10,907 bases of DNA from Pseudomonadota bacterium (GTDB lineage Bacteria > Desulfobacterota > BSN033 > WVXP01 > G020346125), in assembly GCA_030608745.1 (NCBI GenBank), contig JAUWDQ010000074.1, positions 1-10,907 of the forward strand. The letters run 5' to 3'. Made by a program: the position numbers and the translations under genes. The notes beneath the pieces are model-generated. The model searched no databases. It saw nothing but the letters and a program-made list of their open reading frames with translations, and was not told the DNA's origin. Position 1 is the first letter of the stretch. Each line of letters opens with the position of its first letter. Shown piece after piece: positions 4,987-10,907 of the stretch.

Positions 4987-6708
4987 ATGAGGATGCCAGG
5001 GGCAAAAATGGTTGTTGAAGCGTTAAAAAGAGAAGGGGTGGAGGTGGTTTTCGGCTACCCGGGGGGCACGATCATGCCCTTCTTCGACTTCCTGCACCGG
5101 GAGGATATTCGCATGATTCTCAACCGCCACGAGCAGGGGGCGGTTCACGCCGCGGATGGCTACGCTCGGGCTTCCGGGAGGGTGGGTGTAGCCGTCTCCA
5201 CGAGTGGTCCGGGCGCCACGAACTTGGTAACCGGGATAGCCACCGCGAACATGGATTCAATCCCTCTCGTCCTCATCACCGGTCAGGTCCCGGTAGATAT
5301 GATAGGGAATGATGCTTTCCAGGAGGCAGATATCATCGGCATTAGCCGTCCGATCACCAAACACAGCTACCTCGTTCTGGACGTGGAGGATATCCCGAGA
5401 ATCGTGAAGGAGGCCTTCCACATTGCCAGAACAGGACGTCCCGGCCCTGTCCTCATCGATCTCCCCAAGGATGTGAGCGTGGCCGAAGGGGATTTCACCT
5501 ACCCCGAGGAGGTCAACATCCGGGGGTATAAACCGATTCTGAATGGTAACTCTCAGGCGATCAAAAGGGCCATGGATTTCGTCCGGCGTTCGAAGAAACC
5601 GGTGATCTACGCCGGAGGCGGGATAATCACCTCGGAAGCATCGGCAGAGCTCACCGCTTTCGCGAGAAAGACGGGGATCCCGGTTACCCTCACGCTGATG
5701 GGCCTCGGCGCCTTTCCCGGGACCGATCCTCTCTTTCTGGGGATGCTGGGGATGCACGGGACGGTTGCCGCAAACCAGGCCGTATCCGAATGTGATCTGA
5801 TAATTGCCGTCGGGGCGAGGTTTGACGATAGGGTAACGGGAAGGGTAAGCAAGTTTGCCACGAAGGCCAAGGTTGTCCACGTAGATATCGATCCCGTGGT
5901 GATCAGCAAGAATGTGCTCGTTGATGTACCCGTCGTCGGGGACGCACGGGAGGTCCTCCAGGAAATGCTCAAACTTGCGGAACCCCTCCCCATCGATTCC
6001 TGGCGCGAGGAGTTAATGGCGTGGAAGCGGGAAAATCCCTTGACGTACCGTCAGGATTGCCCCGTGATTAAGCCCCAGTACGTTGTGGAGAAGATCTACG
6101 AACTTACCGGAGGGGATGCGATCATTACTACTGAGGTGGGACAAAACCAGATGTGGGCCGCACACTACTTTCTCTACGACCATCCCAGAACCTTTCTCTC
6201 CTCAGGCGGTCTTGGGACAATGGGCTATGGCTTCCCGGCTGCCATCGGAGCTCAGGTTGCCTTCCCCGATCGGGTAGTCTTCGACATCGCCGGGGATGGG
6301 AGCATTCAGATGAAGATCCAGGAACTCGCAACCGCTGTGCTTAATGAGCTCCCGGTTAATATAGCCATCCTGAATAACGGCTATCTTGGGATGGTCCGCC
6401 AGTGGCAGGAATTCTTCTTCGACAAGGCCTACGCCTTCAGTTGCCTCGGGCAGCGGCCAAGCTGCCCCCGACATTGCAACAATCCGAACGGCGAATGTCC
6501 CCCCTACGTCCCGGACTTCGTCAAGCTCGCCGAGGCGTATGGGGCAATGGGAATCAGGGTGGAGCATCCGGAGGATGTTGAGGGAGCGATCCGTGAGGCC
6601 ATCCAATCTCCCAGGACAGTCATCCTGGAGTTCCTCGTGACGCGGGAGGAGAACGTATTTCCCATGGTGCAGCCCGGAGCCGGGATCAACGAGATTATGA
6701 TTGGTTAG
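4987..6708 (+). CDS. ilvB: Acetohydroxyacid synthase large (catalytic) subunit
   Basis: This TPP- and FAD-dependent enzyme condenses pyruvate with pyruvate or 2-oxobutyrate, the first common step of Val/Leu and Ile synthesis. At 573 aa it has the usual three domains. The N-terminal TPP-binding domain carries GYPGGTIMPFFD and the catalytic Glu in NRHEQGAVHAADGYARASG (E49). The middle domain follows (about 190-340). The C-terminal domain has the TPP/Mg motif GDGSIQM (436-442) through ILNNGYLGMVRQWQ, ending in the paired Asn at 463-464. Unusually, a C-X6-C-X3-C-X6-C segment (C486, C493, C497, C504) sits between the motif FFFDKAYAF and the conserved VPDFVKLAEAYGA. AGGGGG lies 8 nt before the ATG at 4987; an ATG two codons later is an alternative start. 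Its stop is followed after 12 nt by ilvN. Confidence 0.96.
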   Translation: MRMPGAKMVVEALKREGVEVVFGYPGGTIMPFFDFLHREDIRMILNRHEQGAVHAADGYARASGRVGVAVSTSGPGATNLVTGIATANMDSIPLVLITGQVPVDMIGNDAFQEADIIGISRPITKHSYLVLDVEDIPRIVKEAFHIARTGRPGPVLIDLPKDVSVAEGDFTYPEEVNIRGYKPILNGNSQAIKRAMDFVRRSKKPVIYAGGGIITSEASAELTAFARKTGIPVTLTLMGLGAFPGTDPLFLGMLGMHGTVAANQAVSECDLIIAVGARFDDRVTGRVSKFATKAKVVHVDIDPVVISKNVLVDVPVVGDAREVLQEMLKLAEPLPIDSWREELMAWKRENPLTYRQDCPVIKPQYVVEKIYELTGGDAIITTEVGQNQMWAAHYFLYDHPRTFLSSGGLGTMGYGFPAAIGAQVAFPDRVVFDIAGDGSIQMKIQELATAVLNELPVNIAILNNGYLGMVRQWQEFFFDKAYAFSCLGQRPSCPRHCNNPNGECPPYVPDFVKLAEAYGAMGIRVEHPEDVEGAIREAIQSPRTVILEFLVTREENVFPMVQPGAGINEIMIG

Positions 6709-6720
6709 GTGGAGGACGGT

Positions 6721-7230
6721 ATGGATTATACCCTTTCGGTTTTGGTGGAGAATCACCCCGGTGTATTGGCCCAGATTTCCGGGCTCTTAAGTGGTCGAGG
6801 GTTTAACATCCGGAGCATTGCAGCAGGGGAGACCGAGGATTCCACGATAACCCGAATCATAATGGTGGTGGCGGGGGACGATCGGGTGATAGATCAGGTC
6901 AAGAAGCAACTGGATCGACTCGTTGTTGTGATAAGGATTACTGACTTAAGCGAAATTCCCTCGGTGGACCGTGAGCTTGCCCTGGTAAAGGTATCAAGCA
7001 CGATTTCACGCCGGGCGGAGGTCTTTCAAATTGTGGATGTATTCCGGGCCAAGATCGTGGACATAGCCCACAAGTCCCTTACCATTGAGGTCACTGGGGT
7101 GTCGGAGAAAGTTGAGGCGCTGATTGAGATGTTGACACCCTTCGGTATCAAGGAGATTGTTCGAACGGGAAAAATTTCCATCGCACGAGGTGAGGCCGTA
7201 GCCGAGAAAGGAGGTGAAAGCCGAGCTTAG
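6721..7230 (+). CDS. ilvN: Acetohydroxyacid synthase small (regulatory) subunit
   Basis: A 169-aa regulatory subunit that activates IlvB and mediates feedback by branched-chain amino acids. The N-terminal ACT domain begins MDYTLSVLVENHPGVLAQISG and continues with GRGFNIRSIAAGETED; the C-terminal half is the usual small-subunit domain (AEVFQIVDVFRAKIVDIA). N11, G14 and N29 align at identical numbers with E. coli IlvH positions whose mutation gives valine resistance, so valine inhibition is probably retained (inference). ATG 6721 has AGGTGGAGG just upstream; an in-frame GTG at 6709 lies ahead of that ribosome site and is rejected. The 12-nt gap after ilvB implies translational coupling of the two subunits. 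The symbol ilvH would be equally valid. Confidence 0.95.
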   Translation: MDYTLSVLVENHPGVLAQISGLLSGRGFNIRSIAAGETEDSTITRIIMVVAGDDRVIDQVKKQLDRLVVVIRITDLSEIPSVDRELALVKVSSTISRRAEVFQIVDVFRAKIVDIAHKSLTIEVTGVSEKVEALIEMLTPFGIKEIVRTGKISIARGEAVAEKGGESRA

Positions 7231-7285
7231 GGGAAGCGTATTCGGTTTCCCATACCTGGTGAAAAAACGAGAAAGGAGAGAGAGG

Positions 7286-8302
7286 ATGAAAGTATACTAC
7301 GACAGCGATGCTGACCTGAATCTGTTAAAAGGGAAGAAGATGGCCATCATAGGGTTCGGTTCCCAGGGACATGCCCACGCTTTGAACCTGAAGGATAGCG
7401 GCCTTGATGTGGTTGTTGGCCTGAGGAAGGAGGGTACTTCCTGGAAAAAGGCGGAAAAGGCGGGGGTAAAAGTGGTATCCACGGCCGAAGCTGCCAAAAT
7501 GGGGGATATTATCACCATACTCATACAGGATGACCGTCAGCCGGAGACCTTCGAGAAGGACATACTTCCCGGGCTCAAAAAGGGAAAGTTGCTCATGTTC
7601 GCCCACGGATTCAACATCCATTACAATCAAATCATCCCTCCGAAGGATGTGGATGTTGCCATGGTTGCTCCCAAGTCGCCGGGACACGTGATGCGGCGTG
7701 AGTACGTCGCGGGAGCGGGGGTCCCCTGCCTTGTTGCCGTCTATCAAGATGTGAGCGGTAAGGCTAAGGAGATTGCCCTCGCATACGCGAAGGGTGTTGG
7801 TGGCACAAGGGCGGGAGTGATAGAGACCACCTTCAAAGAGGAGACAGAAACTGACCTCTTTGGGGAGCAGGTAGTCTTATGCGGAGGTGTAACTCACCTG
7901 ATCGCCGCGGGGTTTGAGATTCTCACCGAGGCGGGTTACGCTCCGGAGATGGCCTACTTCGAGTGCCTCAATGAGCTGAAGCTCATTGTTGACTTGATCT
8001 ACGAGGGCGGTCTTTCCACGATGCGCTATTCGGTGAGTGACACCGCCGAATACGGGGATTACACCGCTGGCCCGAAAATCATCACCGAGGAATCGAAGCA
8101 GGTAATGAGGCAAATCCTCAAGGATGTTCAGAGCGGCGAGTGGGCCCGGCAGTGGATCCTGGAGAATAAGGCCGGGAGACCATATTTCACGGCAATGCGC
8201 CGTCGCTGGTCTGAGCATCCCGTAGAGCAGGTGGGGGAGAAGCTCCGGGGGATGATGAGCTGGATCACAAAGGATCGGGCAGTTGATAGGGAGAAGAACT
8301 GA
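7286..8302 (+). CDS. ilvC: Ketol-acid reductoisomerase, class I
   Basis: This Mg- and NAD(P)H-dependent enzyme isomerises and reduces acetolactate or acetohydroxybutyrate to the dihydroxy acids used by IlvD. It has 338 aa, the short class I length. The Rossmann domain shows GFGSQGHAHALNLKDSG (23-39) and a cofactor loop with R47 and S52 that favours NADPH. Catalytic positions visible are H108 in FAHGFNIHY, K131 in APKSPGH, and the metal ligands D191 and E195 in ETDLFGEQ. The knotted C-terminal domain contains CLNELKLIVDL and GGLSTMRYSVSDTAEYGD. The ATG at 7286 follows a GAAAGGAGAGAGAGG purine tract. An in-frame GTG at 7214 would overlap ilvN and is unlikely. It is the last gene of the operon before the convergent leu genes. 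Confidence 0.96.
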   Translation: MKVYYDSDADLNLLKGKKMAIIGFGSQGHAHALNLKDSGLDVVVGLRKEGTSWKKAEKAGVKVVSTAEAAKMGDIITILIQDDRQPETFEKDILPGLKKGKLLMFAHGFNIHYNQIIPPKDVDVAMVAPKSPGHVMRREYVAGAGVPCLVAVYQDVSGKAKEIALAYAKGVGGTRAGVIETTFKEETETDLFGEQVVLCGGVTHLIAAGFEILTEAGYAPEMAYFECLNELKLIVDLIYEGGLSTMRYSVSDTAEYGDYTAGPKIITEESKQVMRQILKDVQSGEWARQWILENKAGRPYFTAMRRRWSEHPVEQVGEKLRGMMSWITKDRAVDREKN

Positions 8303-8365
8303 TATCTTCCGGATCGCGGATTTTAGGGACGGGCTGATGATGGAGTTGCTCAAGAAGGTTACTTC

Positions 8366-8401
8366 TCGGGGTCGAGGATGGGGGTGAGACTCCGACCTCG
8401 G
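8366..8401. terminator. Hairpin between convergent ilvC and leuB, weak terminator candidate
   Basis: Bases 8367-8376 pair with 8390-8400 (ten pairs with C8393 bulged and one G-U) around a 13-nt loop. It lies in the 165-bp gap between convergent genes, where a bidirectional terminator would be expected. Neither side has a T-tract, so it may instead stabilise mRNA 3' ends or need Rho. No other terminator was found in this gap. Confidence 0.3.
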
Positions 8402-8467
8402 AACAGCCTGCGGCAGTGAGGGTGGGGGTGTAGGGAAAGGTTGAAATAGATGGTCTGCACCTTCCTT

Positions 8468-9586
8468 TTACAAATAGTTTGATACGGCTTCGGCAACTTC
8501 CAGGGTTGTGTTGTCACCACCCATGTCGTAGGTGCGAACCTTGCCTTCCCGGACGACTCGGGCAATGGTTGCCTCGAGGCGGCTGGCTATTTTCTCTTCG
8601 CCGAGGTAATCCAACATCAATTTCGTGGTTAACAGCATGGCCATAGGATTGACCTTATAGGTGCCTGCATACTTAGGTGCGGACCCGTGGGTTGGTTCGA
8701 ATAAGGCGTACTTGTCTCCGATGTTGGCGCTACTGGCAAAACCGAGCCCTCCTACCAACTGGGCGCAGAGATCGGAGATAATGTCCCCAAACATGTTGGT
8801 GGCAACCAGCACCCCGTAATCCTGAGGATTCTTCACCAACCACATGGCCATGGCATCGATATTTGCTTCCCAGAGTTCAATATCCGGAAACTCCAATGCC
8901 ACCTTTCGGGCTTCTCGTACCATGAGACCGCTGGTCTCCCGGAGGATATTGGGTTTTTCCACCACCGTAACCGATTTGTACCCATACTTCTTTGCGTATG
9001 TGAAAGCCTGACGCACAATGTTTTGGCAGGCTTTTCTCGTCAAAACTCTCAGGGATACAGCAATGTCTTCAAGGGGAACCTCGGCAAAACGTTTCATCTT
9101 GGGATGAGTCTCCGAGAGAAGATGCATCACGTTTTCCGGCAAGGGATGATATTCAATCCCAGCGTAGAGCCCCTCGGTGTTTTCCCGAAAGACCACCAGA
9201 TCGATATCATCGCGATAATTCAAGGGGTTTCCAGGAAATGCCCTGCAGGGGCGCAGGTTGGTGTGTAAATCGAACATCTGGCGTAAGGCCACGATGGGGC
9301 TGCTGTAGTTGAAACCCTTTCCCCGCAACTGCGGCGCCAGTTCTTTCTCCGTTTCTTCCTTGGGTTTGGACGTAATGGCCCCAAATAGGCAAACATCCGT
9401 CTCTTTCAACAATTGGATGGTGCGGTCGGGCAGAGGGTTGCCCTCCTTGCACCAAAATTCCCAGCCAATATCACCGAATCGCAAATCCGCATCCAATTTT
9501 AGCTTTTTCAATACGATCATCGCTGCATCCATTACATCCTTGCCCACACCGTCGCCGGGTAACACGGCAATCCGATACTTTGCCAT
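8468..9586 (-). CDS. leuB: 3-Isopropylmalate dehydrogenase-like beta-decarboxylating dehydrogenase
   Basis: A 372-aa member of the isocitrate/isopropylmalate dehydrogenase family, which oxidises and decarboxylates 2-hydroxyacids with NAD(P) and Mg. Family residues seen: LPGDGVGKD near the N-terminus, substrate arginines R102, R112 and R134, Y141 in RENTEGLYAG, the Lys of EKPNIL, Asp in EANIDAMAM, the metal Asp pair in NMFGDIISDL, and the nucleotide site THGSAPKYAG. The signature mixes isopropylmalate-type (EP.HGSAP) and isocitrate-type (THG..PKYAG) features. LeuB is therefore inferred mainly from the adjacent leuD, and a methylmalate, homoisocitrate or isocitrate role is possible. GGAGG precedes the ATG at 9586. 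It follows leuD after a 24-nt gap, so they are cotranscribed, convergent to ilvC. Confidence 0.8.
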   Translation of the reverse strand: MAKYRIAVLPGDGVGKDVMDAAMIVLKKLKLDADLRFGDIGWEFWCKEGNPLPDRTIQLLKETDVCLFGAITSKPKEETEKELAPQLRGKGFNYSSPIVALRQMFDLHTNLRPCRAFPGNPLNYRDDIDLVVFRENTEGLYAGIEYHPLPENVMHLLSETHPKMKRFAEVPLEDIAVSLRVLTRKACQNIVRQAFTYAKKYGYKSVTVVEKPNILRETSGLMVREARKVALEFPDIELWEANIDAMAMWLVKNPQDYGVLVATNMFGDIISDLCAQLVGGLGFASSANIGDKYALFEPTHGSAPKYAGTYKVNPMAMLLTTKLMLDYLGEEKIASRLEATIARVVREGKVRTYDMGGDNTTLEVAEAVSNYL

Positions 9587-9610
9587 AACCGCCTCCGTTA
9601 TCCTCTCCGA

Positions 9611-10114
9611 TTATGTATTTTGACCCTTTTCAAGCAACTTCTTGGTGTGCGGGATCAGTCCCCCATCCCCAATGATTCCCAAGACGAATTCGGGCAGTGG
9701 CGAAAAGGTAAATAGGCCTGCTTTGCAGGTCAATTCTCCCTTTTCGAAATCAACCTTCACTGTTTCCCCGTTTTCGATCGCATCTACCGCCTCCGGTGAC
9801 TGGACAAGTGCCAGACCCGTATTGATGGCGTTGCGGAAATAGATTCGCGAGAATGATTTAGCCACCACAGCTCCCACCTTGGCGAATTTTATACAGGTAG
9901 CCGCCTGCTCACGGGAACTGCCACAGCCGAAGTTTTTCCCGGCAACGATGATATCATCTTCCCGGACATTTCCGGCAAAATGAGGATCCAGACCCTCCAA
10001 GGCATGTTTTGCCATCTCGTTGGGATCGTTGATGGTATAGGTATATTTGCCGGGGAAAATGACGTCGGTATTAACGTCATCTCCGTATTTCCAGACCTTC
10101 CCCTGTATTGCCAT
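9611..10114 (-). CDS. leuD: 3-Isopropylmalate dehydratase small subunit (LeuD/homoaconitase-type)
   Basis: The 167-aa protein is the swivel domain of a heterodimeric aconitase-family hydro-lyase. It contains NTDVIFPGKY (15-24), GKNFGCGSSREQA (59-71) with the substrate-binding Ser/Arg residues, and NAINTGLALV. Its length and sequence resemble the short archaeal/anaerobe type rather than the about 200-aa enterobacterial LeuD. Members of this subgroup act on isopropylmalate, citramalate-derived methylmalate, homocitrate or dimethylmalate. The specificity loop after the first motif reads YTYT, which I cannot assign to one substrate. The ATG at 10114 follows GGAAGGGGAAAGAGG. The catalytic large subunit (LeuC), which binds the Fe-S cluster, is not adjacent here and must be encoded elsewhere. 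Confidence 0.85.
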   Translation of the reverse strand: MAIQGKVWKYGDDVNTDVIFPGKYTYTINDPNEMAKHALEGLDPHFAGNVREDDIIVAGKNFGCGSSREQAATCIKFAKVGAVVAKSFSRIYFRNAINTGLALVQSPEAVDAIENGETVKVDFEKGELTCKAGLFTFSPLPEFVLGIIGDGGLIPHTKKLLEKGQNT

Positions 10115-10211
10115 CCTCTTTCCCCTTCCTATCCAATATAGAATGAAAATGTTCTCTTAATGGTTAACGACCTAACCCAACTGGAAAAGCCAAAGGGTTT
10201 AATCGGGAATC

Positions 10212-10343
10212 TCTGAAAAAGTGGAGAAAGGAGCTCTGAGCACAAAATTGTGTAGTGTTGCAGTCATGCAATGTACATTCTCATTCAAGCGCGAGCAGAA
10301 CCGCAACTGCAACGTTTGAGCAGCGAAAAGCGACTTTTTCAGA
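10212..10343. repeat. 132-bp segment bounded by 11-bp perfect inverted repeats (MITE-like)
   Basis: TCTGAAAAAGT (10212-10222) and ACTTTTTCAGA (10333-10343) are perfect inverted repeats enclosing 110 noncoding bases. The interior has smaller internal symmetry: GTTGCAG near 10258 against CTGCAAC near 10307, and the palindrome AATGTACATT. No open frame or clear target-site duplication is seen. It fills much of the 315-bp gap between leuD and the lyase fragment, whose remaining bases hold the presumed but unclear leuD promoter (weak TATATT on the minus strand near 10135). A non-autonomous insertion element or an insertion-sequence remnant is the simplest reading; a structured RNA or 5' leader of leuD is an alternative. 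Confidence 0.4.
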
Positions 10344-10349
10344 CCTCTC

Positions 10350-10372
10350 TTTGAAAGAACACACGTTTCAAA
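10350..10372. repeat. Short AT-rich inverted repeat
   Basis: TTTGAAA (10350-10356) and TTTCAAA (10366-10372) flank nine bases just outside the MITE-like segment. On neither strand does a T-tract follow the stem, so it is not a good intrinsic terminator for the lyase gene; an operator or chance repeat is possible. Confidence 0.2.
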
Positions 10373-10429
10373 AAAATGTTAAACGAACCTGGTAACCGAC
10401 GGGGCAAAAAACAATTTCTCCTGCCGATC

Positions 10430-10907
10430 TCATGAGGTTTGAGCGATTTCCCTCGCTATTATTCTCAGATTATTATAAGCATTCCTTATATGCGCTTCTT
10501 TTTCCTCAATCCATTGCCCTTCCTGCTCCAATCTAACCGCTCTATCTTGGGCCATACGTTTTACCTCTTCCGGGTTTGTGCTCCCCTGTGTGCAACGCGT
10601 CGTAATGAAATTGCCAGGATCCAGGACCTCTCTCATTCCTTCGGTGGATATTTCCAGCATAAGTTCCTCACCCACTATCTCCTCAGCGGCCTTCTTCAAC
10701 ATCTGTTCCGTTACTTGTAATGGAGTGATACCATTGCTGAGGGCATCCCTTACGAGCCTGCCCACTATTCTATGGGCCGTTCGCCAGGAAAGGTTTGCTT
10801 TACGGGATATCAGGAGGGCTAAAGCGCTGGCAGTCGACCAATGAGAATACACTCTTTCCCGCATTGTTTCCTCTTTTATGTTCATTGTGCCCATTACCCC
10901 TCCCATC
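10430..10907 (-). CDS. Argininosuccinate-lyase-like protein, C-terminal part (5' end outside the window)
   Basis: The 158 visible codons match the end of the fumarase/aspartase-superfamily argininosuccinate lyases. MRERVYSHWSTASALALLIS corresponds to the ArgH segment with F-S-T-A-T-D-L-A, and RTAHRIVGRLVRDA to the conserved F-R-E-A-H-x-x-V-G helix. VLDPGNFITTRCTQGSTNPEEV matches in two halves the ArgH ending L-D-P...S-V-x-x-R-x-x-x-G-G-T-A-P-E-x-V. The ATG at 10906 is internal to the expected protein, so the start lies further right. The active-site signature loop (GSSxMPxKxN) is outside the window. Substitutions such as SRKANLS for the usual V-x-K-G-V-P, and a long charged tail, suggest a divergent lyase rather than ordinary ArgH; its substrate is unknown. 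Confidence 0.75.
   Translation of the reverse strand, partial: MGGVMGTMNIKEETMRERVYSHWSTASALALLISRKANLSWRTAHRIVGRLVRDALSNGITPLQVTEQMLKKAAEEIVGEELMLEISTEGMREVLDPGNFITTRCTQGSTNPEEVKRMAQDRAVRLEQEGQWIEEKEAHIRNAYNNLRIIAREIAQTS

Noticed and set aside
7207..7217. Near-perfect Shine-Dalgarno AAAGGAGGTGA at the end of ilvN
   Set aside because: No start codon lies 5-10 nt downstream; the bases encode Glu-Lys-Gly-Gly-Glu of IlvN, so it is coincidental coding sequence.
7214..7285. Upstream GTG start for ilvC overlapping the end of ilvN
   Set aside because: The GTG falls inside the AGGAGGTG purine tract itself, the extra 24 residues are not family-like, and the ATG at 7286 has its own strong ribosome site and begins at the normal class I N-terminus.
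10115..10211. T-box leader or attenuator upstream of leuD on the minus strand
   Set aside because: No T-box core motif, no leucine-rich leader frame and no terminator with a T-tract were found; only a 5-bp GGTTA/TAACC hairpin near 10162-10177.
1..10907. CRISPR arrays, tRNA or rRNA genes, phage or defence genes
   Set aside because: No regularly spaced direct repeats, tRNA cloverleaf, rRNA-like sequence or recognisable phage/defence protein was found on either strand.

Overview
This is a bacterial window of moderate-to-high GC. Its core is a branched-chain amino acid (Ile/Val/Leu) biosynthesis locus, flanked by unrelated small genes. Gene content and protein style (ilvD-ilvB-ilvN-ilvC operon, archaeal-style small LeuD, a probable selenoprotein) fit an anaerobic Desulfobacterota-like (former Deltaproteobacteria) or neighbouring lineage. 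That assignment is inference; there is no rRNA or tRNA here to test it.

Left part (1-2701). The start of an isochorismatase-family hydrolase runs off the left edge on the minus strand (1-140). A divergent promoter pair follows; the plus-strand promoter carries an inverted repeat exactly in its -35/-10 spacer. It drives an unrecognised 281-aa protein (391-1236) with faint kinase-like features. Next is a DUF3179-family exported or membrane-anchored protein (1444-2352). Its reading frame crosses one in-frame UGA at the position of the family's invariant cysteine, and a hairpin with a G-first apical loop lies about 20 nt downstream. Together these make it a strong candidate selenoprotein. A 67-aa four-cysteine protein of unknown function (2498-2701) follows.

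Centre (2884-8302). A good sigma70-type promoter precedes a 40-codon leader peptide with 12 isoleucine codons. Four mutually exclusive RNA segments follow, ending in an intrinsic terminator: an apparent isoleucine-sensing transcription attenuator. Downstream lie ilvD (dihydroxyacid dehydratase), ilvB and ilvN (acetohydroxyacid synthase large and small subunits) and ilvC (ketol-acid reductoisomerase), the complete set of shared Ile/Val steps except the transaminase. The IlvB protein carries a four-cysteine segment near its C-terminal TPP domain. A possible 30-codon coupling ORF fills the ilvD-ilvB gap.

Right part (8303-10907). Convergent to ilv are an isopropylmalate/isocitrate-type dehydrogenase (leuB-like) and an isopropylmalate dehydratase small subunit (leuD-like), in the order leuD-leuB on the minus strand. 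LeuC and LeuA are not in the window. A 315-bp noncoding gap follows, holding an 11-bp perfect terminal inverted repeat pair that bounds a 132-bp MITE-like segment. At the right edge is the C-terminal part of an argininosuccinate-lyase-like protein (minus strand, 5' end outside).

Together, IlvBN makes acetolactate or acetohydroxybutyrate, IlvC and IlvD convert these to 2-oxo acids, and the leu genes extend 2-oxoisovalerate towards leucine. The attenuator ties ilv expression to charged isoleucyl-tRNA, while the IlvN ACT domain keeps the residues associated with valine feedback.
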